Origin: Mangifera indica
Taxonomy: Eukaryota; Streptophyta; Magnoliopsida; Sapindales; Anacardiaceae
Direction: 5' to 3'
Length of the DNA: 64,000 nucleotides
Assembly: GCF_011075055.1 (NCBI RefSeq)
Contig: NC_058138.1
Coordinates: 1,860,001-1,924,000 of the forward strand
The notes under the pieces are model-generated. The model saw only the letters and a program-made list of their open reading frames with translations, ran no database searches and was not told the origin of the DNA. The translations under genes and the position numbers were made by a program. Shown one piece after another: positions 34,301-44,806 of this stretch (the first letter of the stretch is position 1; every line of letters begins with the position of its first letter).

Positions 34301-34467
34301 AATTGCATGCTGTCTCTGGTAGCCTTGAGTTGCTGAGCTTGATTTCGTAATGCTTCGATGTTGTCATTGTAGTTAAGCAGGTAGCCAATCTGACGGCCTG
34401 CTGCATCGAACAAGCGGCTGAAAATAATTTCAGAAATTTAACTAACAGATGAAGTAACAATTTCCAT
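31351..34467 (-). CDS. CC-NBS-LRR resistance protein, near complete, stop at codon 10
   Basis: Read from the ATG at 34467, the frame has TAA at 34440-34438 (codon 10, TCA in the copy at 1-582) and is then open for about 1028 codons to 31351. Motifs by ATG numbering: P-loop GLGGVGKTT 184-192, kinase-2 LIILDDVW 260-267, KIVLTSRS 287-294, GLPIA 347-351, CSLFPED 412-418, LHDVVRD 477-483 (Leu instead of Met in MHD), then LRRs to the end. The next in-frame ATG is at 34308 and would drop the first 53 residues of the coiled coil. A GTATGT at 31374-31369 after EEQ, conserved in all copies, may be a splice donor, so the C-terminal VCELDNC may not be translated. Apart from codon 10 it is undamaged. Family role: cytosolic effector-triggered immune receptor (inferred). 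Confidence 0.88.
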
Positions 34468-34562
34468 GCTGTAAATTTTGAGTGTTTTTTGTTGTCGGGA
34501 GATCGAGGATGAATAATGATGGATAGAAGGTAGGAAAGAGAAGAGAATGGCGCGTAATTCAT

Positions 34563-34570
34563 CTCTTATA
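34563..34570 (-). promoter_or_regulatory. Putative TATA box of the CNL at 31351-34467
   Basis: TATAAGAG on the minus strand, 96 bp from the ATG, the same offset as in the CNL at 1-582. The leader between is conserved. The promoter therefore seems intact although codon 10 is a stop. Confidence 0.4.
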
Positions 34571-34639
34571 ATACTTCTATCCTCTGCCTTTTGTGGTAGA
34601 AGTGATTCCCCACCACAATCAGAAAAAAAAAAAAAAACT

Positions 34640-36745
34640 GATGAATAATATTTTGTTAAAGATTATCAACATAACAAATAATATTATTAATGAATAAATA
34701 ATATCAACAACTGATGAATAATATTGTTGACACAATAAAAAATATTATCAAACAGATTTTTAAACTATACTCAAAATAAATTATCTAATTGAATTTTTGT
34801 TTTCTTGGATAATTTATCAAATTGAAATTATAATTTGAATTCAACCTAGAATCAAACCGTACAATTAGTAAAGTTGAGGTATTTTTTGGGTAAATTGAAG
34901 TTGAGTTAAACTTTTTTTAATGAAAAAGAACAAGACTAAAATGATAATAATTTGAAAAATAAAGTACCAAAGAAATATTTGAAATAATTGGACTAATGTA
35001 AGTCTTTCTCCCACGGTAACTTCTGTTTGTCAAAGTCCATTTGACCTAAAAACGTAGAGTAGCAGACCTTACTTTTTAGCTGGAAACCACTAACACAACA
35101 TGTAATCATGCCTTCTGACTTCAAATTTTGTGGAGGAGACCCACCAAGTGAAAGAGGTGTAGGCGTGAAAGTGTATTCGGTCTCCTGACTTTGAAAAAGA
35201 AAAATAAAAATAATTTAAGAATTCATTCAAAATCCTTCATTTAACTCCTCAACAATCAAAAAGATTTCTTTCACATTTTAAATTACGATATTTTCATTTT
35301 TATCATTAGAAGAGTATAGCCACTATCATGTGGTTGCTTTTTGAAAGACGTAAATGAGTTAATGAGGTATGAAATAAGAAAAAGCAGGGAAGAGAGATTA
35401 AAGTGGAGGTCCACTGTATGAAGATGAATATGGATTAGAGTAAAATTTAGCCTTTAAATATATATATTCGAATGTATGGGAGCCAAATCAAGCTATGAGC
35501 AAAGGTATTTTTAGTGGTATTAAAATGGGTGAAGGAGAATTATGAGTATATAAACAAATCTTTTTTATGAGTGACTTTTGAATGGTTGATATCTGGAGAC
35601 TTGAAGATACTAAAGATAAAGAGAGATTACAATGAAAACCCATTATGTGAAGATGAAGATAAAGATGGATGGGAGTTAAATTTCATGTGGCTGTTCCTGG
35701 AAGATGCCTCTGTTTTTGGTAGATTAATTATCTACCAGCCACAACTTGACTCTTGATTTTCCACTGCAAATAAAAAAGGTGAGTGGTCATTTTCCAATGT
35801 CAAATCAATTGAATTTCATGAAACTTTCATTTCATATTGTAAATGAATTGAGATGATGATCCATCATTTATAGTAAACTTAGAAAAATCAATCAATACAA
35901 ATTCATTGTAAATATAATTTTTTATTTTATTTTTTTAATTTTTGTAGATTGCATCATGATGGATCATAAGTCTTTCTTGTCAGGCCTCAACCTGATTTGT
36001 AAATTCACGGATTGTGTCTAAAATTTGTTGCAACAATCTATTATAATAGAAGTCCTCCTAAACTACAAAATTCATTAGAATTAGATTCAAATTGAGTTTT
36101 GTTTGAATATGTATTGATTCAAACTTCTAGAAAATACTAATTAATTAATTAATAGATTTTATAATGTAATCACAAAAAGAGACACGACCATGTTTTTCTG
36201 CCAGGAGTTTTCGATTCTTGTTTTGAAAATAATTTAACAAACAGTGTGTGGAATTGTAATTTGCTGTTGACCAGGTATGCAAGGAAGATATTGATTTTAT
36301 TGGGAATTAATTTAAAGAGTACAGTCAATGTGATTCAACAGCTTCTTAGAAGATGTAAATGAGTTTACGAGGTATGAAATCAGAAAAGGCAAGAAAAATT
36401 TTAAACTTATGCGATATATTGAATTAGCGTAATGTGAAGATGAAGATGGGTGAGACTCAAAATTTCTCTCCAAAATCTAATCTAATTTAAAAATTTTAAA
36501 TCCATACCATATATTGCGGATCAAATTGAATTACATTTTATTAATATAAATATAATTTTGACAGTGACTTCTCTCCGATAATCCTAATAATTGATAACTT
36601 TCCCGACAATAGAATGTGAAACCAGAAAAAGCAGGAATAAAGTTCAACTGCTCCACTTTGAATTGTAAAATAATTAATTAATGAGGTCTCTTTTTTCTTA
36701 CTTTGATAAATTATAATTCTGTCCACATGGTTAAGTTTCCACAAT
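34640..36745. repeat. Dispersed non-coding repeats upstream of the CNL
   Basis: About 34650-35190 matches 7850-8402 and about 36180-36450 matches 6440-6640. The two matching blocks at 6-8 kb are in the same orientation but separated by a gypsy fragment. Otherwise AT-rich with no gene. Confidence 0.5.
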
Positions 36746-37800
36746 CCATCAATTAAAGTTAAATAAATTGAATTTGGTGGAACTTTCTTCCATAGATGAA
36801 TGAATTGAGTTTACACTGAATCATTCACACTAAACTTATAAGCAATTGATTCTTGTTCACTGTTAATATTTGATTATTATTTATATTTTATAAAGAAAAT
36901 AGTTGGTATGTTGCTCTCAAAGTTTGCGTAGTTGTTGAGATTAGGTTAAGTTGCAATTCCAACAGATACAATACAAAAAAAATCATGTTAGAGTTAAGTA
37001 TTTCTGATAGAAAATTTATTTCAGGTCAATTTAACATAATTCAAAATTAAATTGAATAATATTAATGTTCATATGAAAGTAACCCAATATGACATAAATT
37101 AACTTGAATGTTTTGAAGAAATGTTACTTCAATAAAATTTGTTAAGGATAAATTATGAGTAATATTATGTGTATACACTTTTGTTATATAATTTGAGTCC
37201 ACAAATGATATTCATAATATGATTGAGTGTTGTTTTATCTTTAATTCAAAACCAATTACATAATGCAATCAATCAATTAAAGTTAAATCAATTGATTCGG
37301 AGGAACTTTCTTTCATAGATGAATGAATTGAGTTTACACTGATTCATTCACACTAAAGTTATAAGTAATTGATTCTTGTTCAGTGTTAGTATTTGATTAT
37401 TGTTTATACTTCATAAAGAAAGTAGTCAGTATATTGCTCTCAAAGTTTGCATAGTTGTTGAGATTAGATTACGCTACAATTTCAACATGATCCATTAACC
37501 CAACATGAAAAAAATCAGGTTAAAGTTAAGTTTTTTTGACACAAAGTTTATTTTGGGTCAATCTAATACGATTCGAAATTAAATCGGATAGTATTAAGAT
37601 TCACATGAAAGTAACCCAACATGACATAAATCAACTCGAATATTTTTAAAAAATGTTACTTTAATAAATTTTGTTACGGATAAATTATGAACAATATTGT
37701 GTGTACACATAGAATTTGAGTACACAAATGATATTCATCATGTGATTGGATGTTACTTATCTTTAATTTCAAAATTAATTACATAATAACACATCATTTA
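36746..37800. repeat. Tandem direct duplication, ~525-bp unit, two copies
   Basis: 36746-37269 and 37270-37800 align over most of their length (both contain ATCAATTAAAGTTAAAT, GATGAATGAATTGAGTTTAC and CTCAAAGTTTGC). They have diverged by substitutions and small indels. Non-coding. Confidence 0.75.
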
Positions 37801-37817
37801 TATATCTAAATTGTGTA

Positions 37818-38291
37818 GGCCAACAACCTTGTTCCCCCCAAGGTATAGTAAAATCTCACAATCTAACCCTCCAACTTTCAAAAATCCAAACACTCACTTA
37901 TGAGTCAATTTCTGTTAAAATTTTCAGTTATAGTTAAGGATAAAATCATTATTTTAAAAATAATATTAAAATATATATACATAACTCATTATACTTTCCT
38001 TACAAATTTTAAAACTAACAACTTCACCCTAGGTTTGGGGAGGTGGAATATGACTTTTCAAACTTAGAAAACTTTAGGCAAGGGTGAAGTTATTAGTTTT
38101 TAAAACCTGGGGGACAATATAATGAATTATATAATTCTTTAATATTATTTTTTAAATAACGATTTTACCTTTAATCCTAACTAAAAATCTTAACAAAAAT
38201 TGGTTCATGGGTGGGTGTTTGGGTTTTTGAATGTTGGAGGGTGGAACTTTAGAATTTCACTATACTTTTGGTGGGAATAGGTCTTTTAGCC
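37818..38291. mobile_element. Fold-back MITE, 474 bp, 9-bp target duplication
   Basis: Starts GGCCAACAACCTTGTTCCCC; its right end reverse-complemented reads GGCTAAAAGACCTATTCCCA. The two arms stay complementary for roughly 150 bp each, so the element can fold into a long hairpin. Flanked by AATTGTGTA (37809-37817 and 38292-38300), a 9-bp duplication typical of Mutator-like elements. No coding capacity. A second copy is at 52132-52596. Confidence 0.85.
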
Positions 38292-38699
38292 AATTGTGTA
38301 CAACACATAATTTTATTGATAAATTATAGAAGGGAAATTTTAAAAAATGGCCAAAATGCCCTCCCATTAAGCAAAAATAGCCAAAATCACTATTTTCAAG
38401 CCAAAATGCCCAAAATCACTGTTTCAAAAAAAAAATGCCTATGACTTTTTTTAATACCAAAACTACCCTTCCCCTCATATTTATATAACTCTCCCACTTA
38501 TTATGGGGTTTTAATGTAATTTTAGATAAATATGAGAGGTTTTTGGATATTTTATATTATAAAGGCATTTTGATATTTATTTATTTATTTCAAACTTTTT
38601 CTAAAATGTCAAAATTACCCTTCCCTTCATTTATATAACTCCCCTCACTCATTATGGGGGTTAAAATAATTTTAGATAAATATGAGGGGTTTTTGGATA

Positions 38700-39840
38700 T
38701 TTTACATTATGAAGGCATTTTCATTTTTCAACTTTTAGAATTCGAATTTCAGTTCCGTTTTTTTGAATTTCACCGTTTTACGATATATCGATTCGTATTT
38801 TTCAGATTTCTGAAGGATTTTTCGTTTGTTGCCATTCTAGGGTTTTTCAACTTTTACAATTCGAATTTCAGTTCCGTTTTTTCGGATTTCACCGTTTTAC
38901 GAGATATCGACTCGTATTTTTCAGATTTCTGAAGGATTTTTCGATTGTTGTCATTCTAGGGTTTTTCAACTTTTAGAATTCGAATTTTAATTCAGTTTTT
39001 TCAAATTTCACCGTTTGACGAGATATCGACTCGTATTTTTCAGATTTCCGAAGGATTTTCCGTTTGTTGCCATTTTAGGGTTTTTCAACTTTTAGAATTT
39101 GCATTTTAGTTTCGTTTTTTCAGATTTCATCGTTTTACGAGATATCGATTTGTATTTTTCAGATTTCCGATAGATTTTTCGTTTGTTGCCATTCTAGGGT
39201 TTTTCAACTTTTACAATTCGAATTTCAGTTTTGTTTTTTCGGATTTCACCGTTTTACGAGATATCGACTCGTATTTTTCAGATTTCTGAAGGATTTTTTG
39301 ATTGTTGCCATTCTAGGGTTTTTCAACTTTTAGAATTCGAATTTTAGTTCAGTTTTTTCAAATTTCACCGTTTGACGAGATATCAACTCGTATTTTTCAG
39401 ATTTTCGAAGGATTTTCCGTTTGTTGCCATTCTAGGGTTTTTCAACTTTTAGAATTTGAATTTCAGTTCTATTTTTTCGGATTTCACCGTTTTATGAGAT
39501 ATCGACCCGTATTTTTCAGATTTCTTAAGGATTTTTCGATTGTTACCATTCTAGGGTTTTTCAACTTTTATAATTCGAATTTAAGTTCAGTTTTTTCGAA
39601 TTTCACCGTTTGATGAGATATCGACTCGTATTTTTCAGATTTCTGAAGGATTTTTCGATTGTTGCCATTCTAGGGTTTTTCAACTTTTAGAATTTGAATT
39701 TCAGTTCCGTTTTTTTGGATTTCACCGTTTTACGAGATATCAACTCGTATTTTTTAGATTTCTGAAGGATTTTCTAATTGTTTCCGTTCTAGGGTATTTC
39801 AACTTTTAGAATTTGAATCTTAACTTTTAGAATTCGAATT
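38700..39840. repeat. Minisatellite array, ~119-bp unit, about 9-10 copies (left arm)
   Basis: The marker TAGGGTTTTTCAACTTTTA recurs near 38837, 38956, 39075, 39195, 39314, 39433, 39552 and 39671, a steady 119-120 bp spacing. Units also share TTTCACCGTTTTACGAGATA. Open frames here are repeat artefacts. Confidence 0.93.
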
Positions 39841-40014
39841 TTAACTTTTAGATAAGGATTTTATTATTTTTTCATGACAAGATTATTTAAAAAATGAACT
39901 CAAATACGATACACATTCATATATAACCACAAATAAAGTATATCATATACATATGAAAATACAATAAATATATACATCTAAACATAGAAATAATGATAAA
40001 TATACATCCGTGAA

Positions 40015-40500
40015 CTACTCGATACAATGAAAATACAACTGTGTCGCTAATCGTCGACGCATAGAGGTAGACGACTCTCGGGGAAAAACGTAGCTCCGTG
40101 CCAACGCCAAACACTCAAAAAATCGCAACATAAAAACGCCACAGTCACCGGAGCCCAACCCCTGCTGAGGGACATCCGATGCTCGATGTAAAGTGAGGGG
40201 ATCACGTCGTGGAGTCCTCCTAGAAGCTGTCCAAAAAGTCGTCGCCTCTAATAACGCGAGAATAAAGGTCATGTACGGTCGCATGCGCTGCTCCAGAGTC
40301 CCTATATTCGCAGAATTTGGTTTCGGGTAAACGAAGGAAGGACCCGAAACACGTCCTCTCAAATAGTCGCAGCTGCCGAGGGGTTAATGTAGAAGAAATC
40401 CGGGATAATGCCATACGCTGTGCACGAGATATCGCATCTGGACTCGTCGGGAATGCGCAGCTCGCTCTCAATCCGTCTTCTTTTGCGAGAAATATCCTGT
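40015..40500 (-). pseudogene. Ulp1-like cysteine protease (C48) remnant inside the MULE
   Basis: In one frame, 40362-40015 encodes a C-terminal protease segment with the Gln/Cys region DVPQQGLGSGDCGVFML (GDCG is the catalytic-cysteine motif of SUMO-protease-like domains), then FFECLALARS, ending in a stop. In another frame, 40471-40310 gives LTPRQLRLFERTCFGSFLRL, similar to the N-terminal part of plant transposon Ulp1 ORFs. The catalytic His region is missing between them, so the gene is deleted and frameshifted. Ulp1-like genes are well known passengers of plant MULEs. Confidence 0.7.
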
Positions 40501-40639
40501 AACAATCACATAAAATTTGTTAGATATTCACAAAAATAAATATGTAAACAAATGTATTAGTGAAAAAAACATATAAAGATGAGAAATACCAAATAATTAA
40601 AAAGGAAATGACAAAACTTAACAAATAAGAACAGAAATT

Positions 40640-42060
40640 CGAGTTCTATACATTCAACATCTGTAGAATGTTAACAATCAAAAAAGTTATCCTTAAATGA
40701 CGGAAAATAGAAAAAACGAAACTGAAATTCATACTTTATAGGTTGAAATACCTTGAAGTGACGATAATCAGAAAATTGTTCAAAAATTTTGAAAATACGA
40801 ATCGATATATCCTAAAATGGTCAAATTTGAAAAACGGATGTAAAATTCAAATTCTATACGTTGAAGTACTTTAAAGTGACGATAATAAAAAATTCGTTCA
40901 GAGATCGTGAAAATACGAATCGATATATCCTAAAATGGTTAAATTCGAAAAAACGGAAATGAAATTCGAATTCTATACGTTGAAATACCTTAAAGTGACG
41001 ATACTCAGAAAATCATTCGGATATCATAAAAATACGAATCGATATAACCTAAAATGGTGAAATCCGAAAAAACGGAAGTGAAATTCGAATTCTATACGTT
41101 GAAATACCTTAAAGTGACGATAATTAAAAATCGTTCGGAGATCACGAAAATACGATTCGATATATCTTGAAATGGTGAAATTCGAAAAAACGGAGTTACA
41201 ATTCGAATTCCATACGTTAAAATACCTTAAAGTGACGATACTCAAAATATCATTCGAAAATCGTGAAAATACGAATCGATATATCCTAAAATAGTGAATT
41301 TCGAAAAAATAGAACTGAAATTCGAATTCTAAACGTTGAAATACCTTAAAGTGACGATAATTAAAAAATCGTTTGGAGATCATGATAATACGATTCGATA
41401 TATCCTGAAATTGTGAAATTCAAAAAAATGGAGTTGCAATTCGAATTTGATACGTTGAAATACCTTAAAGTGACGATGCTCAGAAAATTATTCGGAAATC
41501 GTGAAAATACGAATCGATATAACCTAAAATGGTGAAATCCGAAAAAACGAAACTGAAATTCGAATTCTATACGTTGAAATACTTTAAAGTGACGATACTC
41601 AGAAAATCATTCGGAAATCATGAAAATACGAATCGATATATCCTAAAATGGTGAATATCGAAAAAACAGAACTGAAATTCGAATTCTAAACGTTGAAATA
41701 CCTTAAAGTGACGATAATTGAAAAATTGTTCGGAGATCATGAAAATACGATTCGATATATTCTGAAATGGTGAAATTCGAAAAAATGGAGTTACAATTCG
41801 AATTCGATACGTTGAAATACCTCAAAGTGACAATACTTGAAAATTCATTCGGAAATCGTGAAAATACGAATCGATATAACCTAAAATGGTGAAATCCGAA
41901 AAAACGGAACTGAAATTCGAATTCTATACGTTGAAATACTTTAAAGTGATGATACTTGGAAAATCATTCGGATATCGTGAAAATACGAATCGATATACCC
42001 TAAAATGGTGAAATCCAAAAAAACGGAACTGAAATTCGAATTCGGAAAAACGAAGCTGAA
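40640..42060. repeat. Minisatellite array, ~119-bp unit, about 11 copies, inverted relative to the left array
   Basis: AAAGTGACGATA recurs at about 40756, 40873, 40994, 41112, 41232, 41352, 41471, 41589 and 41707. The unit (GAATCGATATA, GGTGAAATCCGAAAAAACGG, AATTCGAATTCTA) is the reverse complement of the left-array unit at 38700-39840. Confidence 0.93.
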
Positions 42061-42359
42061 ATAACGTCGTTACATCGTAAGTTGTGTCAAAAAACACCAA
42101 AATTTGAAAACTCGAATTTGAAATTTGAAAAATACATATAGAAAAACCTAAAACAGAAAAAACGGATATAAAATTCGAAAACTACACGATCAGAAACCGT
42201 GGATGAGAAAAATCTCAATTTAACCCCTAATGAAAATTCTTTAATTAAAAAGGTCCAATGTTATATCAAAAATTTCCATAAAACCCCCTTTGTTGTAATG
42301 AATCTCATCCAGCTCTCCAAGATTTTGAAAAAACCCAATTTACCCCCCAACTAAGTTTG

Positions 42360-43400
42360 AAAATGACGTTGCCGTGGGAAATTTCGTTCTGCCGTGGGAA
42401 ACTTCGTTCCCACGGTAGACTGTCGATCCAAGTTTCAGCCAATTTCGGCCAACTTTTGGTCGTTTTGACCTCCGATTTTTGCATAAATCAAATCTACACA
42501 TTGTATAACATAAAACCCCTCAATCAATTCAACAAAAACAACCAAAAATCCAAACATTTTAAGCAATATTCAAAGCGTAAACCCTAGAATTTCAAACCCA
42601 AAATTCTCAATCAAATCTCAATTATATCAGCAATAAATTGATCCAAACAAGATTACGGAAGATATACTAACCTTCTTTGCCATTTGCGGTTGCCGGGAAG
42701 CTTCAAAATCGACGGAAATGACCTTCACCGTGGGATTGACGTGGGAGGAGGAAATTTTGCGATTTTTCGTGGAAATGAACAGTGAAATCAGAACCTGCCG
42801 TGGGAAATTTTGCTTTGTATATAAAGGGGGGCAGTTTCGTAATTTCGCTTTTCCCACGACAACGTGCGAAATTTCACAAAAACCCAACGTGGGATAAGGA
42901 TTTCCCCGACACCCCAATGTTTTAAAAAAGCCATTGTTCATTCAGCTGCCGTGGGAAATTCCGTTCCCACGGCAGACTGCCGATCCATTCGGCAGCCAAT
43001 TTCGGCCAATTTTTGGTCGTTTCGACCTCCGATTTTCATATAAATCAAATCTACACATTGTATAACATAAAACCCCTCAATCAATTCAACAAAAACAACC
43101 AAAAATTGAAACATTTTAAGCATTATTAAAACCATAAACCCTAAAATTTCAAACCCAAAATTCTCAATCAAATCGCAATAATATGAGCAATAACTTGATC
43201 CAAACAAGATTACTGGAGATGTGATAACATTATTTTCCATTTTCGGTTGCCGGAAAGCAAGAAAATCGACGAAAATGACGTTCGCCATGGGATTGTCGTG
43301 GGATGTGGAAAAAATTCGAATTTTCTTTGAATTGTACAGTGAAAATTTGCTGTGTTTATATATAGGGGCAGTTTCGTCATTTCACAAAACCTGGGCATTT
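42360..43400. repeat. Direct duplication of a ~570-bp segment within the MULE
   Basis: About 42370-42930 and about 42945-43400 share GCCGTGGGAAATTCCGTTCC-type starts, a TTGTATAACATAAAACCCCT stretch and CAAACCCAAAATTCTCAATC. The motif CCGTGGGAA/TTCCCACGG is frequent. ORFs in this part are short and unsupported. Confidence 0.7.
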
Positions 43401-43481
43401 TTGCTTAAACCTGAATTTTTTGGGCAATTTCGCTTAGACCCCTTTAATTTTGCCTAGTTTTTAAAATTTCCCATTATAGAA

Positions 43482-44400
43482 TTACTGAAACATAATATCA
43501 ACAACAATTGAAAACTTTACAGATTGCATATAGTTGCATCTTTATATAATTGTAATTACTTATATTATTTTTTATTTTTTTTAAATATTTAATTTTATTA
43601 TTAAGTAGTGAGAATGTGATTTGGTTAGTTAGATTATTGATGCAATTTAAAGGTCTTAGTATGTAATTTTTAGAGCATTTGTAAATAAGATAAAATATTA
43701 TATTATGCGTTTTACTAATAATTGGTTGGGATAATTTGGTGAATAAACTAAAACGATAAAAATATTTTAAAGAGTGAAAACAATAGATAATTTCATGTTA
43801 ATTTGGGTCAAGTAAGATCAACTCAAATATTAAAGGGTTAGATTATGGTTAAAAAATTTTAACACAATTTTAATTTAGGTCGGGTTAAAGTTGAAAGTTT
43901 TTGGCATGAAACCCGAATTGATATTGTACGAATGCAATTCGATGACACAAATTGTCAAGTCTTACAATGATGGATACGTAATGCACAAAATGAGAAAAAT
44001 TTAATGCGTTTTGTCAAGTTATAGGGATAGATACATAAATAATCCTAAACCTTAGAGTTTATCATTGTGGTTATTTCTTTAAATTAAAAGCAATGTTGTC
44101 TTCACCCTAATGGTACAATATATAGTATTACAATATACTCTAAAATGGAATCTTAATCCTATGAAATAGAAAAAATAATATACAATAAATTAGAATCACA
44201 TCAAATCAGAATATGGTCAAATCAGAATTAGATCCAATCAAAATTAGATCAAATAGGAACATATACATTTTATTTAGTACAACCAACAAATAACAAAACA
44301 GATTGCAATATAGTTGTATTTAATAGATAAATTGAAACAGTCGAAGAGTCGGGCTTTTTCATTTCTAGCCATTCTAGACATCAAGACCTCCTACAATTAG
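43482..44400. repeat. Right half of a block duplicated at 52637-53575
   Basis: Near-identical to 52637-53575 and ends at CTCCTACAATTAGCC in both places. Immediately right of it, sequence switches to the module spacer (same as 28259 onward), so this is a rearrangement junction. Non-coding. Confidence 0.8.
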
Positions 44401-44806
44401 CCATTCTTTTCTTTTTAGGAAAAAATCAATGGAAATTATTGATGAACATGATTCACGCCTTTATAACGTATTGCAAAATAAGTCTCTTTCTTCTTTTGAT
44501 TTTTCTTCTTCTTCGAATTCAAAAACAGAGGAAAAATTAAAGATACAATCACAAGTATAAAAAAATTTTTAACTTACTATAAAATATAACTACTCAAACA
44601 AGAATAATAATTTGTTATTGAATTAGTGATACACGATTCATACCATTTAGTTGAACCTTGCTAATTCTCTTGAAAAACAAATCAGACTTCCAGACAGTTT
44701 ATGACTAATTAAATAAACATATTTTAAGAAGACAATAGCAATTATTGTGTAAAAATTATTTTCAAAAACAATTTATTAAGAAAATAATAATTGTTTAAAT
44801 TAAGAA

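Larger units (their letters stand above)
38332..43472. mobile_element. Mutator-like element (MULE), 5141 bp, with Ulp1 remnant
   Basis: Bounded by a perfect 9-bp direct repeat ATTATAGAA (38323-38331 and 43473-43481). Terminal inverted repeats start GGGAAATTTTAAAAA on both ends and continue imperfectly for about 30 bp. The paralogous block at 52.6 kb has the same flanks with a single ATTATAGAA at 52628-52636 and no insert, confirming both ends. Inside are two inverted minisatellite arrays, a Ulp1-like protease remnant between them, and a duplicated segment at 42360-43400. No MURA transposase is visible, so the element is non-autonomous. Confidence 0.92.

Noticed and set aside
31577..34336. Several 60-180 codon ORFs on the + strand opposite the CNL
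   Set aside because: Shadow frames of the minus-strand CNL; the same shadows recur opposite the other CNL copies.
34411..34413. TTG at 34413 as the CNL start
   Set aside because: Homology with the copy at 1-582 shows the true start is the ATG at 34467; the open frame only appears to begin later because of the TAA at codon 10.
38654..41383. Open frames rich in Phe/Arg repeats (both strands)
   Set aside because: They come from the 119-bp minisatellite, repeat with its period and show no domain.
38700..42060. CRISPR-like or centromeric repeat array
   Set aside because: Units are contiguous without unique spacers, diverge gradually, and lie within a bounded MULE in plant DNA.
42627..43288. Two minus-strand ORFs of about 105-115 codons in the MULE
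   Set aside because: They overlap the two halves of a direct duplication, lack any known motif and start inconsistently, so not called as genes.
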